Source of the DNA: Aspidapion aeneum
Lineage: Eukaryota; Arthropoda; Insecta; Coleoptera; Brentidae
Assembly (NCBI GenBank): GCA_963576565.1
Contig: OY755044.1
Location: 48,627,134-48,691,133, forward strand
Length of the DNA: 64,000 nucleotides
Direction: 5' to 3'
This document shows positions 21,877-36,299 of this stretch, piece by piece. The notes under the pieces are model-generated. The model was not told where the DNA came from. It saw nothing but the letters and a program-made list of their open reading frames with translations, and did not search any database. Numbering within the stretch: the stretch's first letter is position 1; each line of letters begins with the position of its first letter. A program made the translations under genes and the position numbers.

Positions 21877-21922
21877 GCCGCGGCCGACAAATACTTTGGT
21901 CGGACCCGAAAAGGGCCGCGGC
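21877..21922. repeat. GC-rich stem-loop
   Basis: GCCGCGGCC (21877-21885) pairs exactly with GGCCGCGGC (21914-21922). An alternative inner stem, CCGAC with GTCGG (21884-21903), overlaps the left arm. It stands out from the AT-rich flanks. Confidence 0.7.
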
Positions 21923-22066
21923 TGTTTTGTGTCGGTAGGGTTGAAATTATACCAGGAAGATTTTATATGAATTTAGATAACTTTTGAAGGGCAGAATCAA
22001 GCAAAATTTCGCGAAATCGATAGAACCCCGTATTAGGAGGTATTTCAAATGACTTTGAAAACACGA

Positions 22067-22113
22067 CGATCTTTTGCGCGCGAATGTTTGTTGCATTCGG
22101 AGGAAAAAGATCG
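22067..22113. repeat. Nested subterminal hairpin near the right end
   Basis: CGATCTTTT (22067-22075) pairs with AAAAGATCG (22105-22113), and inside it CGAATG (22081-22086) pairs with CATTCG (22094-22099). It lies about 35 bp inside the right terminal repeat, where transposase binding structures are often found; that role is inferred. Confidence 0.6.
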
Positions 22114-22146
22114 GAATGTTCGTAGTGTTTTGCGCGTTTGGAGTGA

Positions 22147-22170
22147 TTTGTTGCAAGTCAGTACGCACCT
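22147..22170 (-). repeat. Right terminal inverted repeat of the transposon
   Basis: Reverse complement of the left 24-bp repeat with three mismatches. It ends ...GTACGCACCT immediately before the TAA target duplication. Confidence 0.85.
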
Positions 22171-22173
22171 TAA
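22171..22173 (+). repeat. Target-site duplication TAA, right copy
   Basis: The first three bases of the resumed satellite (TAACACAAAGTC). The same phase at 1121 in the uninterrupted paralogue carries TAA once. Confidence 0.85.
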
Positions 22174-25100
22174 CACAAAGTCTTACTCAAACTTACAAAA
22201 ATCAAAACGGCCGATCCAAAATGGCGGATTTTCTTATTTACCAACCGATTTGTCTCAAACTGGAAATATAACATTGCTTAAGGTCATATAACACAAATGT
22301 TTACTCAAACTTAAAAAAATCAAAATATCCGATCCAAAATGGCGGATTTTCTTATTTACTAACCGATTTGTCTCAAACTTGAAATATAACATTGCTTAAG
22401 GTAATATAACACAAAGTCTTACTCAAACTTACAAAAATCGAAATGGCCGATCCAAAATGGCGGATTTTCTTATTTACCAACCGATTTGTCTCAAACTTAA
22501 AATATAACATTGCTTAAGGTCATATAACACAAATGTTTAGTCAAACTTAAAAAAATCAAAATATCCGATCCAAAACGGCGGATTTTCTTACATACCAACC
22601 GATTTGTCTCAAACTTGAAATATAACATTGCTTAAGGTCATATAACACAAAGTCTTACTCAAACTTACAAAAATCGAAATGGCCGATCCAAAATGGCGGA
22701 TTTTCTTATTTACCAACCGATTTGTCTCAAACTTAAAATATAACATTGCTTAAGGTCATATAACACAAATGTTTAGTCAAATTTAAAAAAATCAAAATTG
22801 CCGATCCAAAATTGCGGATTTTCTTACATACCAACCGATTTGTCTCAAACTTGAAATATAACATTGCTTAAGGTCATATAACACAAAGTCTTACTCAAAC
22901 TTACAAAAATCAAAACGGCCGATCCAAAATGGCGGATTTTCTTATTTACCAACCGATTTGTCTCAAACTTGAAATATAACATTGCTTAAGGTTATTTAAC
23001 ACAAATTCTTACTCAAACTTAAAAAAATCAAAATGGCCGATCTAAAATTGCGAATTTGATTATTTACCAACCGATTTGTCTCAAACTTGAAATATAATAT
23101 TGCTTAAGGTCATTTAACACAAATGTTAACTCAAACTTAAAAAAATCAAAATGGCTGATCCAAAATGGCGGATTTTCTTATTTACCAACCGATTTGTCTC
23201 AAGCTTGAAATATAACATTGCTTAAGGTCATTTAACACAAATGTTAACTCAAACTTAAAAAAATCAAAATGGCCGATCCAAAATGGCGGATTTTTTTATT
23301 TACTAACCGATTTGTCTTAAACTTGAAATATAACATTGCTTAAGGTCATATAACACAAATGTTTACTCAAATTTAAAAAAAATCAAAACGGACGATCCAA
23401 AATGGCGGATTTTCTTATTTATCAACCGATTTGTCTCAAACTTGAAATATAACATTGCTTAACGTCATATAACACAAATGTTTACTCAAACTTAAATAAA
23501 TCAAAATGGACGATTTAAAATGGTGGATTTTCTTATTTACCAACCGATTTGTCTCAAACTTAAAATATAACAATGCTTAACGTCATATAACACAAATGTT
23601 TACTCAAACTTAAAAAATCAAAATGGCCGATCCAAAATGGCGGATTTTCTTATTTACCAACCGATTTGTCTCAAACTTGAAATATAACATTGCTTAACGT
23701 CATATAACACAAATGTTTACTCAAACTTCAAAAAATTAAAATGGACTATCCAAAATGGCGGATTTTCTTATTTACCAACCGATTTGTCTCAAACTCGAAA
23801 TATAACATTGCTTAAGGTCATTTAACACAAATGTTATCTCAAACTTAAAAAAATCAAAATTGCTGATCCAAAATGGCGGATTTTCTTACTTACCAACCGA
23901 TTTGTCTCAAACTTGAAATATAACATTGCTTAAGGTCATATAACACAAAGTCTTACTCAAACTTACAAAAATCAAAACGGCCGATCCAAAATGGCGGATT
24001 TTCTTATTTACCAACCGATTTGTCTCAAACTGGAAATATAACATTGCTTAAGGTCATTTAAGACAAATGTTTACTCAAACTTAAAAAATCAAAATGGCCG
24101 ATCTGAAATAGCGGATTCTCTTATTTACCAACCGATTTGTCTCAAACTTGAAATATAACATTGCTTAAGGTCATTTAACACAAATTCTTAAACACACTTA
24201 AAAAAATCCAAATGGCCTATCCAAAATCGCGGATTTTCTTATTTACTAACCGATTTGTCTCAAACTTGAAATATAACATTGCTTGAGGTCATATAACACA
24301 AAGTTTTAGTCAAACTTACAAAAATCAAAATGGCCGATCCAAAATGGCGAATTTGCTTATTTACCAACCGATTTATCTCAAACTTAAAATATAACATTGC
24401 TTGAGGTCATATAGCACAAATGTTTACTCAAACTTAAAAAAATCAAAATATCCGATCCAAAATGGCGGATTTTCTTATTTACCAACCGATTTGTCTCAAA
24501 CTTGAAATATAACATTGCTTAAGGTTATTTAACACAAATTCTTACTCAAACTTAAAAAAATCAAATTGGCCTATCCAAAATCGCGGATTTTCTTATTTAC
24601 TAACCGATTTGTCTCAAACTTGAAATATAAAATTGCTTAAGGTCATATAACACAAATGTTTACTCAAATTTAAAAAATCAAAATGGCCGATCCAAAATGG
24701 CGGATTTTCTTATTTACCAACCGATTTGTCTCAAACTTGAAATATAACATTGCTTGAGGTCATTTAACACAAAGTCTTACTCAAACTTACAAAAATCAAA
24801 ATGGCCGATCCAAAATTGCGAATTTGCTTATTTACCAACCGATTTGTCTCAAACTTAAAATATAACATTGCTTTAGGTCATATAACACAAATGTTTAGTC
24901 AAACTTAAAAAAATCAAAATATCCGATCCAAAATAGCGGATTTTCTTATTTACCAACCGATTTGTCTCAAACTTGAAATATAACATTGCTTAAGGTTATT
25001 TAACACAAATTCTTACTCAAACTTACAAAAATCGAAATGGCCGATCCAAAATTTCGAATTTGCTTATTTATCAACCGATTTGTCTCAAACTTAAAATATA

Positions 25101-28100
25101 ACATTGCTTTAGGTCATATAACACAAATGTTTAGTCAAATTTAAAAAAATCAAAATGGCGAATTTTTTTATTTATCAACGGATTTGTCTCAAACTTGAAA
25201 TATAAAACTGCTTAAGGTCATATAACACAAATGTTTACTCAAATTTAAAAAATCAAAATGGCCGATCCAAAATGGCGGATTTTCTTATTTACCAACCGAT
25301 TTGTCTCAAACTTGAAATATAACATTGCTTGAGGTCATTTAACACAAAGTCTTACTCAAACTTACAAAAATCAAAATGGCCGATCCAAAATTGCGAATTT
25401 GCTTATTTACCAACCGATTTGTCTCAAACTTAAAATATAACATTGCTTTAGGTCATATAACACAAATGTTTAGTCAAACTTAAAAAAATCAAAATATCCG
25501 ATCCAAAATAGCGGATTTTCTTATTTACCAACCGATTTGTCTCAAACTTGAAATATAACATTGCTTAAGGTTATTTAACACAAATTCTTACTCAAACTTA
25601 CAAAAATCGAAATGGCCGATCCAAAATTTCGAATTTGCTTATTTATCAACCGATTTGTCTCAAACTTAAAATATAACATTGCTTTAGGTCATATAACACA
25701 AATGTTTAGTCAAATTTAAAAAAATCAAAATTGCCGATCCAAAATGGCGGATTTTCTTACATACCAACCGATTTGTCTCAAACTTGAAATATAACATTGC
25801 TTAAGGTCATATAACACAAATGTTTACTAAAATTTAAAAAAAATCAATATGGACGATCCAAAATGGCGGATTTTCTTATTTATCAACCGATTTGTCTCAA
25901 ACTTGAAATATAACATTACTTAACGCCATATAACACAAATGTTTACTCAAACTTAAAAAAATCAAAATGGCCGATCCAAAATGGCGGATTTTCTTATTTA
26001 CCAACCGATTTGTCTCAAACTTAAAATATAACAATGCTTAACGTCATATAACACAAATGTTTACTCAAACTTAAAAAAATCAAAATGGCCGATCCAAAAT
26101 GGCGGATTTTCTTATTTACCAACCGATTTGTCTCAAACTTGAAATATAACATTGCTTAAGGTCATTTAACCCAAATGTTAACTCAAACTTAAAAAAATCA
26201 AAATGGCGGATTTTCTTATTTACTAACCGATTTGTCTCAAACTTGAAATATAACATTGCTTAAGGTCATATAACACAAATGTTTACTCAAATTTAAAAAA
26301 AATCAAAATAGACGATCCAAAATGGCGGATTTTCTTATTTATCAACCGATTTGTCTCAAACTTAAAATATAACAATGCTTAACGTCATATAACACAAATG
26401 TTTACTCAAACTTAAAAAAATCAAAATGGCCGATCCAAAATGGCGGATTTTCTTATTTACCAACCGATTTGTCTCAAACTTGAAATATAACATTGCTTAA
26501 GGTCATTAAACACAAATTCTTACTCAAACTTAAAAAATCAAAATGGCCGATCCAAAATGGCGGATTTTCTTATTTACCAACCGATTTGTCTCAAACTGGA
26601 AATATAACATTGCTTAAGGTCATTTAAGACAAATGTTTACTCAAACTTAAAAAATCAAAATGGCCGATCTGAAATAGCGGATTCTCTTATTTACCAACCG
26701 ATTTGTCTCAAACTTGAAATATAACATTGCTTAAGGTCATTTAACACAAATTCTTAAACACACTTAAAAAAATCCAAATGGCCTATCCAAAATCGCGGAT
26801 TTTCTTATTTACTAACCGATTTGTCTCAAACTTGAAATATAACATTGCTTGAGGTCATATAACACAAAGTTTTAGTCAAACTTACAAAAATCAAAATGGC
26901 CGATCCAAAATGGCGAATTTGCTTATTTACCAACCGATTTGTCTTAAACTTAAAATATAACATTGCTTTAGGTCATATAACACAAATGTTTAGTCAAATT
27001 TAAAAAATCAAAATTGCCGATCCAAAATGGCGGATTTTCTTACATACCAACCGATTTGTCTCAAACTTGAAATATAACATTGCTTAAGGTCATATAACAC
27101 AAAGTCTTACTCAAACTTACAAAAATCAAAATGGCCGATCTGAAATAGCGGATTCTCTTATTTACCAACCGATTTGTCTCAAACTTGAAATATAACATTG
27201 CTTAAGGTCATTTAACACAAATTCTTAAACACACTTAAAAAAATCCAAATGGCCTATCCAAAATCGCGGATTTTCTTATTTACTAACCGATTTGTCTCAA
27301 ACTTGAAATATAACATTGCTTGAGGTCATATAACACAAAGTTTTAGTCAAACTTACAAAAATCAAAATGGCGAATTTGCTTATTTACCAACCGATTTATC
27401 TCAAACTTAAAATATAACATTGCTTGAGGTCATATAGCACAAATGTTTACTCAAACTTAAAAAAATCAAAATATCCGATCCAAAATGGCGGATTTTCTTA
27501 TTTACCAAACGATTTGTCTCAAACTTGAAATATAACATTGCTTAAGGTTATTTAACACAAATTCTTACTCAAACTTAAAAAAATCAAATTGGCCTATCCA
27601 AAATCGCGGATTTTCTTATTTACTAACCGATTTGTCTCAAACTTGAAATATAAAATTGCTTAAGGTCATATAACACAAATGTTTACTCAAATTTAAAAAA
27701 ATCAAAATGGCCGATCCAAAATGGCGGATTTTCTTATTTACTAACCGATTTGTCTTAAACTTGAAATATAACATTGCTTAAGGTCATATAACACAAATGT
27801 TTACTAAAATTTAAAAAAAATCAAAACGGACGATCCAAAATGGCGGATTTTCTTATTTATCAACCGATTTGTCTCAAACTTGAAATATAACATTGCTTAA
27901 CGTCATATAACACAAATGTTTACTCAAACTTAAAAAAATCAAAATGGCCGATCCAAAATGGCGGATTTTCTTATTTACCAACCGATTTGTCTCAAACTTA
28001 AAATATAACAATGCTTAACGTCATATAACACAAATGTTTACTCAAACTTAAAAAAATCAAAATGGCCGATCCAAAATGGCGGATTTTCTTATTTACCAAC

Positions 28101-29399
28101 CGATTTGTCTCAAACTTGAAATATAACATTGCTTAAGGTCATTTAACACAAATGTTAACTCAAACTTAAAAAAATCAAAATGGCCGATCCAAAATGGCGG
28201 ATTTTCTTACTTACCAACCGATTTGTCTCAAACTTGAAATATAACATTGCTTAAGGTCATTAAACACAAATTCTTACTCAAACTTAAAAAATCAAAATGG
28301 CCGATCCAAAATGGCGGATTTTCTTATTTACTAACCGATTTGTCTCAAACTTGAAATATAACATTGCTTAAGGTCATATAACACAAATGTTTACTCAAAT
28401 TTAAAAAAAATCAAAATGGACGATCCAAAATGGCGGATTTTCTTATTTATCAACCGATTTGTCTCAAACCTAAAATATAACAATGCTTAACGTCATATAA
28501 CACAAATGTTTACTCAAACTTAAAAAAATCAAAATGGCCGATCCAAAATGGCGGATTTTCTTATTTACTAACCGATTTGTCTCAAACTTGAAATATAACA
28601 TTGCTTAAGGTCATATAACACAAATGTTTACTCAAATTTAAAAAAAATCAAAACGGACGAACCAAAATGGCGGATTTTCTTATTTATCCACCGATTTGTC
28701 TCAAACTTGAAATATAACATTGCTTAACGTCATATAACACAAATGTTTACTCAAACTTCAAAAAATTTAAATGGACTATCCAAAATGGCGGATTTTCTTA
28801 TTTACCAACCGATTTGTCTCAAACTCGAAATATAGCATTGCTTAAGGTCATTTAACACAAATGTTAACTCAAACTTAAAAAAATCAAAATTGCTGATCCA
28901 AAATGGCGGATTTTCTTACTTACCAACCGATTTGTCTCAAACTTGAAATATAACATTGCTTAAGGTCATATAACACAAAGTCTTACTCAAACTTACAAAA
29001 ATCAAAACGGCCGATCCAAAATGGCGGATTTTCTTATTTACCAACCGATTTGTCTCAAACTGGAAATATAACATTGCTTAAGGTCATTTAAGACAAAGTC
29101 TTACTCAAACTTAAAAAATCAAAATGGCCGATCTGAAATAGCGGATTCTCTTATTTACCAACCGATTTGTCTCAAACTTGAAATATAACATTGCTTAAGG
29201 TCATTTAACACAAATTCTTAAACACACTTAAAAAAATCCAAATGGCCTATCCAAAATCGCGGATTTTCTTATTTACTAACCAATTTGTCTCAAACTTGAA
29301 ATATAACATTGCTTGAGGTCATATAACACAAAGTTTTAGTCAAACTTACAAAAATCAAAATGGCCGATCCAAAATGGCGAATTTGCTTATTTACCAACC

Positions 29400-31990
29400 G
29401 ATTTATCTCAAACTTAAAATATAACATTGCTTGAGGTCATATAGCACAAATGTTTACTCAAACTTAAAAAAATCAAAATATCCGATCCAAAATGGCGGAT
29501 TTTCTTATTTACCAACCGATTTGTCTCAAACTTGAAATATAACATTGCTTAAGGTTATTTAACACAAATTCTTACTCAAACTTAAAAAAATCAAATTGGC
29601 CTATCCAAAATCGCGGATTTTCTTATTTAATAACCGATTTGTCTCAAACTTAAAATATAAAATTGCTTAAGGTCATATAACACAAATGTTTACTCAAATT
29701 TAAAAAAATCAAAATGGCCGATCCAAAATGGCGAATTTTTTTATTTATCAACGGATTTGTCTCAAACTTGAAATATAAAACTGCTTAAGGTCATATAACA
29801 CAAATGTTTACTCAAATTTAAAAAATCAAAATGGCCGATCCAAAATGGCGGATTTTCTTATTTACCAACCGATTTGTCTCAAACTTGAAATATAACATTG
29901 CTTGAGGTCATTTAACACAAAGTCTTACTCAAACTTACAAAAATCAAAATGGCCGATCCAAAATTGCGAATTTGCTTATTTACCAACCGATTTGTCTCAA
30001 ACTTAAAATATAACATTGCTTTAGGTCATATAACACAAATGTTTAGTCAAACTTAAAAAAATCAAAATATCCGATCCAAAATAGCGGATTTTCTTATTTA
30101 CCCGATTTGTCTCAAACTTGAAATATAACATTGCTTAAGGTTATTTAACACAAATTCTTACTCAAACTTAAAAAAATCAAATTGGCCTATCCAAAATGGC
30201 GGATTTTCTTATTTATCAACCGATTTGTCTCAAACTTGAAATATAACATTGCTTAACGTCATATAACACAAATGTTTACTCAAACTTAAAAAAATCAAAA
30301 TGGCCGATCCAAAATGGCGGATTTTCTTATTTACCAACCGATTTGTCTCAAACTTAAAATATAACAATGCTTAACGTCATATAACACAAATGTTTACTCA
30401 AACTTAAAAAAATCAAAATGGCGGATCCAAAATGGCGGATTTTCTTATTTACCAACCGATTTGTCTCAAACTTGAAATATAACATTGCTTAAGGTCATTT
30501 AACACAAATGTTAACTCAAACTTAAAAAAATCAAAATGGCCGATCCAAAATGGCGGATTTTCTTATTTACCAACCGATTTGTCTCAAACTTAAAATATAA
30601 CAATGCTTAAGGTCATATAACACAAATGTTTACTCAAATTTAAAAAAAATCAAAATAGACCATCCAAAATGGCGGATTTTCTTATTTATCAACCGATTTA
30701 TCTCAAACTTAAAATATAACATTGCTTGAGGTCATATAGCACAAATGTTTACTCAAACTTAAAAAAATCAAAATATCCGATCCAAAATGGCGGATTTTCT
30801 TATTTACCAACCGATTTGTCTCAAACTTGAAATATAACATTGCTTAAGGTCATATAACACAAATGTTTACTCAAATTTAAAAAAAATCAAAATAGACCAT
30901 CCAAAATGGCGGATTTTCTTATTTATCAACCGATTTATCTCAAACTTAAAATATAACATTGCTTGAGGTCATATAGCACAAATGTTTACTCAAACTTAAA
31001 AAAATCAAAATATCCGATCCAAAATGGCGGATTTTCTTATTTACCAACCGATTTGTCTCAAACTTGAAATATAACATTGCTTAAGGTTATTTAACACAAA
31101 TTCTTACTCAAACTTAAAAAAATCAAATTGGCCTATCCAAAATCGCGGATTTTCTTATTTAATAACCGATTTGTCTCAAACTTAAAATATAAAATTGCTT
31201 AAGGTCATATAACACAAATGTTTACTCAAATTTAAAAAAATCAAAATGGCCGATCCAAAATGGCGAATTTTTTTATTTATCAACGGATTTGTCTCAAACT
31301 TGAAATATAAAACTGCTTAAGGTCATATAACACAAATGTTTACTCAAATTTAAAAAATCAAAATGGCCGATCCAAAATGGCGGATTTTCTTATTTACCAA
31401 CCGATTTGTCTCAAACTTGAAATATAACATTGCTTGAGGTCATTTAACACAAAGTCTTACTCAAACTTACAAAAATCAAAATGGCCGATCCAAAATTGCG
31501 AATTTGCTTATTTACCAACCGATTTGTCTCAAACTTAAAATATAACATTGCTTTAGGTCATATAACACAAATGTTTAGTCAAACTTAAAAAAATCAAAAT
31601 ATCCGATCCAAAATAGCGGATTTTCTTATTTACCCGATTTGTCTCAAACTTGAAATATAACATTGCTTAAGGTTATTTAACACAAATTCTTACTCAAACT
31701 TACAAAAATCGAAATGGCCGATCCAAAATTTCGAATTTGCTTATTTATCAACCGATTTGTCTCAAACTTAAAATATAACATTGCTTAAGGTCATATAACA
31801 CAAATGTTTAGTCAAATTTAAAAAATCAAAATAGCCGATCCAAAATGGCGGATTTTCTTATTTACCAACCGATTTGTCTCAAACTTAAAATATAACATTG
31901 CTTAAGGTTATTTAACACAAATTCTTACTCAAACTTAAAAAAATCAAATTGGCCTATCCAAAATGGCGGATTTTCTTATTTATCAACCGA
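29400..31990 (+). repeat. Tandem segmental duplication, offset 1532 bp (13 monomers)
   Basis: Diagnostic variants recur 1532 bp apart: CTATCCAAAATCGCGG followed by TTTAATAACC (29601 and 31133), and the shortened TTTACCCGATTT, which lacks AACCAA (about 30097 and 31629). Further right the match continues at an offset of 1767 (30181 and 31948), so a two-monomer indel separates the copies. A local two-monomer duplicate (30661 and 30898) lies between them. Confidence 0.85.
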
Positions 31991-34900
31991 TTTGTCTCAA
32001 ACTTGAAATATAACATTGCTTAACGTCATATAACACAAATGTTTACTCAAACTTAAAAAAATCAAAATGGCCGATCCAAAATGGCGGATTTTCTTATTTA
32101 CCAACCGATTTGTCTCAAACTTAAAATATAACAATGCTTAACGTCATATAACACAAATGTTTACTCAAACTTAAAAAAATCAAAATGGCGGATCCAAAAT
32201 GGCGGATTTTCTTATTTACCAACCGATTTGTCTCAAACTTGAAATATAACATTGCTTAAGGTCATTTAACACAAATGTTAACTCAAACTTAAAAAAATCA
32301 AAATGGCCGATCCAAAATGGCGGATTTTCTTACTTACCAACCGATTTGTCTCAAACTTGAAATATAACATTGCTTAAGGTCATTAAACACAAATTCTTAC
32401 CCAAACTTAAAAAAATCAAAATGGCGGATTTTCTTATTTACTAACCGATTTGTCTCAAACTTGAAATATAACATTGCTTAAGGTCATATAACACAAATGT
32501 TTACTCAAATTTAAAAAAAATCAAAATAGACCATCCAAAATGGCGGATTTTCTTATTTATCAACCGATTTATCTCAAACTTAAAATATAACAATGCTTAA
32601 CGCCATATAACACAAATGTTTACTCAAACTTAAAAAAATCAAAATGGCCGATCCATAATGGTGGATTTTCTTACTTACCAACAGATTTGTCTCAAACTTG
32701 AAACATAACATTGCTTAAGGTCATATAACACAAATGTATACTCAAACTTAAAAAATCGAAATGGCCGATCCAAAATGGCGGATTTTCTTATTTACCAACC
32801 GATTTGTCTCAAACTTGAAATATAACATTGCTTAAGGTCATTAAACACAAATTCTTACTCAAACTTAAAAAAATCAAAATATCCGATCCAAAATGGCGGA
32901 TTTTCTTATTTACCAACCGATTTGTCTCAAACTTGAAATATAACATTGCTTAAGGTCATATAACATAAATGTTTACTCAAACTTAAAAAAATCAAAATAT
33001 CCGATTCAAAATGGCGGATTTTCTTATTTACCAACCGATTTGTCTTGAACTTGAAATATAACATTGCTTAAGGTCATTTAACACAAATTCTTACTCAAAC
33101 TTAAAAAAATCAAAATGGTCTATCCAAAATCGCGGATTTTCTTATTTAATAACCGATTTGTCTCAAACTTGAAATATAACATTGCTTAAGGTCATATAAC
33201 ACAAATGTTTACTCAAATTTAAAAAAATCAAAATATCCGATCCAAAATGGCGGATTTTCTTATTTACCAACCGATTTGTCTCAAACTTGAAATATAACTG
33301 CTTGAGGTCATATAACACAAATGTTTACTCAAACTTAAAGAAATCAAAATATCCGATCCAAAATGGCGGATTTTCTTATTTACCAACCGATTTGTCTCAA
33401 ACTTGAAATATAACATTGCTTAAGGTCACTTAACACAAATTCTTACTGAAACTTAAAAAAATCAAAACGGCCTATCCAAAATGGCGGATTTTCTTATTTA
33501 CCAACCGATTTGTCTCAAACTTAAAATATAAGAATGCTTAAGGTCATTTAACACAAAGTCTTAAAAAAACTTACAAAAATCAAAATGGCCGATCCAAAAT
33601 TGCGAATTTTCTTATTTACCAACCGATTTGTCTCAAACTTGAAATATAACATAAATGTTTACTTAAGGTCATTTAACACAAATTCTTACTCAAACTTAAA
33701 AAAATCAAAGTGGCCGATCCAAAATGACGGATTTTCTTATTTACCAACCGATTTGTCTCAAACTTGAAATATAACATTGCTTAAGATCATTTAACACAAA
33801 TGTTTACTCAAATTTAAAAAAATCAAAATGGCGGATTTTCTTCTTTACCAACCGATTTGTCTCAAACTTAAAATATAAGAATGCTTAAGGTCATTTAACA
33901 CAAAGTCTTACTCAAACTTATTTACCAACCGATTTTGCTTAGGTCATTTAACACAAATTCTTACTCAAACTTAAAAAAATCAAAGTGGCCGATCCAAAAT
34001 GGCGGATTTTCTTATTTACCAACCGATTTGTCTCAAACTTGAAATATAACATTGCTTAAGATCATTTAACACAAATGTTTACTCAAACTTAAAAAAATCA
34101 AAATGGCCGATCCAAAATGGCGGATTTTCTTATTTACCAACCGATTTGTCTCAAACTTGAAATATAACATTGCTTAAGGTCATATAACACAAATGTTTAC
34201 CCAAACTTAAAAAAATCAAAATGGCCAATCCAAAATGGTGGATTTTCTTACTTACCAACAGATTTGTCTCAAACTTGAAACATAACATTGCTTAAGGTCA
34301 TATAACACAAATGTATACTCAAACTTAAAAAATCGAAATGGCCGATCCAAAATGGCGGATTTTCTTATTTACCAACCGATTTGTCTCAAACTTGAAATAT
34401 AACATTGCTTAAGGTCATATAACACAAAGTCTTACTCAAACTTATAAAAATCAAAATGGCCTATCCAAAATGGCGGATTTTCTTATTTACCAACCGATTT
34501 GTCTCAAACTTGAAATATAACATTGCTTGAGGTCATATAACATAAATGTTTACTCAAACTTAAAAAAATCAAAATATCCGATTCAAAATGGCGGATTTTC
34601 TTATTTACCAACCGATTTGTCTCGAACTTGAAATATAACATTGCTTAAGGTCATTTAACACAAACTCTTACTCAAACTTACAAAAATCAAAATGGCCGAT
34701 CCAAAATTGCGAATTTGCTTATTTACCAACCGATTTGTCTCAAACTTGATACATAACATTGCTTAAGGTCATTAAACACAAATTCCTACTCAAACTTAAA
34801 AAAATCAAAATATCCGATCCAAAATGGCGGATTTTCTTATTTACCAACCGATTTGTCCCAAACTTGAAATATAACATTGCTTAAGGTCATATAACACAAA

Positions 34901-36299
34901 TGTTTACACAAACTTAAAAATATCAAAATGGCCGATCCAAACTGGCGGATTTTCTTATTTACCAACCGATTTGTCTCAAACTTGAAATATAACATTGCTT
35001 AAGGTCATTTAACACAAATGTTTACTCAAACTTAAAAAAATCAAAATGGCCGATCCAAAATTGCGAATTTTCTTATTTACCAACCGATTTGTCTCAAACT
35101 TGAAATATAACATTGCTTAAGGTCATATAATACAAATGTTAACTCAAACTTAAAAAAATCAAAGTGGCCGATCCAAAATGGCGGATTTTCTTATTTACCA
35201 ACCGATTTGTCTCAAACTTGAAATATAACATTGCTTAAGATCATTTAACACAAATGTTTACTCAAACTTAAAAAAATCCAAAATGGCGGATTTTCTTATT
35301 TACCAACCGATTTGTCTCAAACTTGAAATATAACATTGCATAAGGTCATATAATACAAATGTTAACTCAAACTTAAAAAAAATCAAAATGGCCGATCCAA
35401 AATTGCGAATTTGCTTATTTACCAACCGATTTGTCTCAAACTTAAAATATAACATTGCTTAAGGTCATATAACATAAATGTTTACTGAAACTTAAAAAAA
35501 TCAAAATATCCGATTCAAAATGGCGGATTTTCTTATTTACCAACCGATTTGTTTCGAACTTGAAATATAACATTGCTTAAGGTCATTTAACACAAATGTT
35601 TACTCAAACTTAAAAAAATTAAAATGGCCGATTCAAAATGGCGGTATTTCTTATTTACCAACTGATTTGTCTCAAACTTGAAATATAACATTGCATAAGG
35701 TCATATAATACAAATGTTAACTCAAACTTAAAAAAAATCAAAATGGCCGATCCAAAATTGCGAATTTGCTTATTTACCAACCGATTTGTCTCAAACTTAA
35801 AATATAACATTGCTTAAGGTCATATAACATAAATGTTTACTCAAACTTAAAAAAATCAAAATATCCGATTCAAAATGGCGGATTTTCTTATTTACCAACC
35901 GATTTGTCTCGAACTTGAAATATAACATTGCTTAAGGTCATTTAACACAAACTCTTACTCAAACTTACAAAAATCAAAATGGCCGATCCAAAATTGCGAA
36001 TTTTCTTATTTACCAACCGATTTGTCTCAAACTTGATACATAACATTGCTTAAGGTCATTAAACACAAATTCTTACTCAAACTTAAAAAAATCAAAATAT
36101 CTGATCCAAAATGGCGGATTTTCTTATTTACCAACCGATTTGTCCCAAACTTGAAATATAACATTGCTTAAGGTCATATAACACAAAGTCTTACTCAAAC
36201 TTATAAAAATCAAAATGGCCTATCCAAAATGGCGGATTTTCTTATTTACCAACCGATTTGTCCCAAACTTGAAATATAACATTGCTTAAGGTCATATAA

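Larger units (their letters stand above)
16592..22170. mobile_element. 5.58 kb PIF/Harbinger-type DNA transposon, non-autonomous, inserted in the satellite
   Basis: The boundaries come from the paralogous empty site near 1121. The left end begins AAGTGGGTATTGACTTGCAA and the reverse complement of the right end begins AGGTGCGTACTGACTTGCAA: 24-bp terminal inverted repeats with three mismatches. The target duplication is TAA. A 3-bp TWA target duplication and a HARBI1-like transposase are hallmarks of the PIF/Harbinger superfamily, and the broken transposase at 18198-18609 fits. The element also holds subterminal repeats, palindromes and an octamer microsatellite. No intact transposase and no Myb/SANT-like partner gene is visible, so it cannot mobilise itself. 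Secondary insertions have probably enlarged it. The transposase piece could in principle belong to a nested element, but it agrees with the target duplication. Confidence 0.8.
15350..29000 (+). repeat. Segmental duplicate of window 1-9685 (copy 2)
   Basis: Monomer order and diagnostic variants match positions 1-9685. Offsets are about 15349 at the start, 15468 just before the transposon (copy 1 lacks one monomer near 840-950), about 21050 after it, and about 19306 beyond 27.7 kb. The last change means copy 1 carries about 1.75 kb extra at roughly 6.64-8.39 kb. Matching markers include GCGAATTTGATTATT (about 1998 and 23050), TCAAACCTAAAATAT (about 9160 and 28470) and ATAGCATTGC (about 9521 and 28831). 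The match breaks down near 9685 and 28990. Confidence 0.88.

Noticed and set aside
21947..22291. Short frames overlapping the right terminal repeat and the first satellite monomers
   Set aside because: They cross the transposon boundary, so they can only have arisen by chance after insertion.
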